DNA from: CAVAVT01 sp963592185
Lineage (GTDB): Bacteria; Bacillota; Negativicutes; Selenomonadales; Selenomonadaceae
DNA length: 5,448 bases
Direction of reading: 5' to 3'
Assembly (NCBI GenBank): GCA_963592185.1
Contig: CAVAVT010000089.1
Location: forward strand, 1 to 5,448
The notes under the pieces were generated by a model, which saw only the letters and a list, made by a program, of their open reading frames with translations, searched no databases and was not told where the DNA came from. Below, piece after piece: positions 5,405-5,448 of the stretch; the stretch's first letter is position 1, and each line of letters starts with the position of its first letter. Both the position numbers and the translations under genes were made by a program.

Positions 5405-5439
5405 AAAATGCGGCACCGAATTCATCGATGCCGCATTTT
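5405..5439. terminator. Intrinsic terminator after the carbamoylase gene, bidirectional in form
   Basis: AAAATGCGGCA (5405-5415) pairs with TGCCGCATTTT (5429-5439) around a 13-nt loop, and three further pairs are possible inside after one mismatch. The A run on the left and T run on the right let the hairpin terminate on either strand, so it could also serve a convergent gene beyond the window. It closes the ATC-hydrolase/carbamoylase region. Confidence 0.8.
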
Positions 5440-5448
5440 CTACGCAAA

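Noticed and set aside
5380..5409. Possible third copy of the duplicated element (TTATGGTAAAAAATG resembles part of it)
   Set aside because: Similarity covers only about 15 AT-rich bases; the TTGAAACGCA and TTGAACAATGG blocks are absent.
5398..5448. Open frame starting at ATG 5398 and running off the window
   Set aside because: It has no SD and consists mostly of the terminator hairpin.

Overview
This window reads as a compact stretch of bacterial chromosome. The Shine-Dalgarno sequences are strong (AAAGGAG, GGAGG, AAAGGGG), intergenic regions are AT-rich, base composition is moderate, and intrinsic terminators are well formed. Together with the protein families, this suggests an anaerobic member of the Bacillota (Clostridia or Negativicutes). 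That placement is inference from overall style, with no marker gene behind it. All five genes lie on the + strand.

Left unit (about 57-3348): an autoregulated-looking operon. A promoter (57-85) with a palindromic operator just downstream of its -10 drives a TetR/AcrR-type repressor (118-702). This is followed at short spacing by a Bcr/CflA-type 12-TM MFS exporter (743-1987) and an M18 aminopeptidase of the ApeB type (2015-3298). The unit ends at a strong hairpin terminator (3308-3348).

Right unit (about 3364-5439): a separate promoter with an operator-like palindrome and a 5'-UTR hairpin precedes a small protein of the L-2-amino-thiazoline-4-carboxylate (ATC) hydrolase family (3452-3922). 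It is followed by a metal-dependent hydantoinase/carbamoylase-family (M20) amidase (4093-5331). The 170-bp gap between them holds a candidate promoter, the second copy of a 59-bp element also found before tetR, and a perfect terminator hairpin only 18 bp before the carbamoylase start codon, which implies transcription attenuation. The window closes with a second hairpin and a bidirectional-looking terminator.

Two points stand out. First, the ATC-hydrolase/carbamoylase pair has the same composition as the AtcB/AtcC enzymes of Pseudomonas, which turn 2-aminothiazoline-4-carboxylate into L-cysteine through N-carbamoyl-L-cysteine. With a peptidase and a Bcr-type exporter (a family with reported cysteine export in E. 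coli), the region could be a cysteine or cyclic-cysteine-derivative salvage and homeostasis module. Second, the duplicated 59-bp element keeps its flanking sequences while its central hairpin changes by compensatory substitutions, as expected of a structured RNA. Its identity is not one I recognise.
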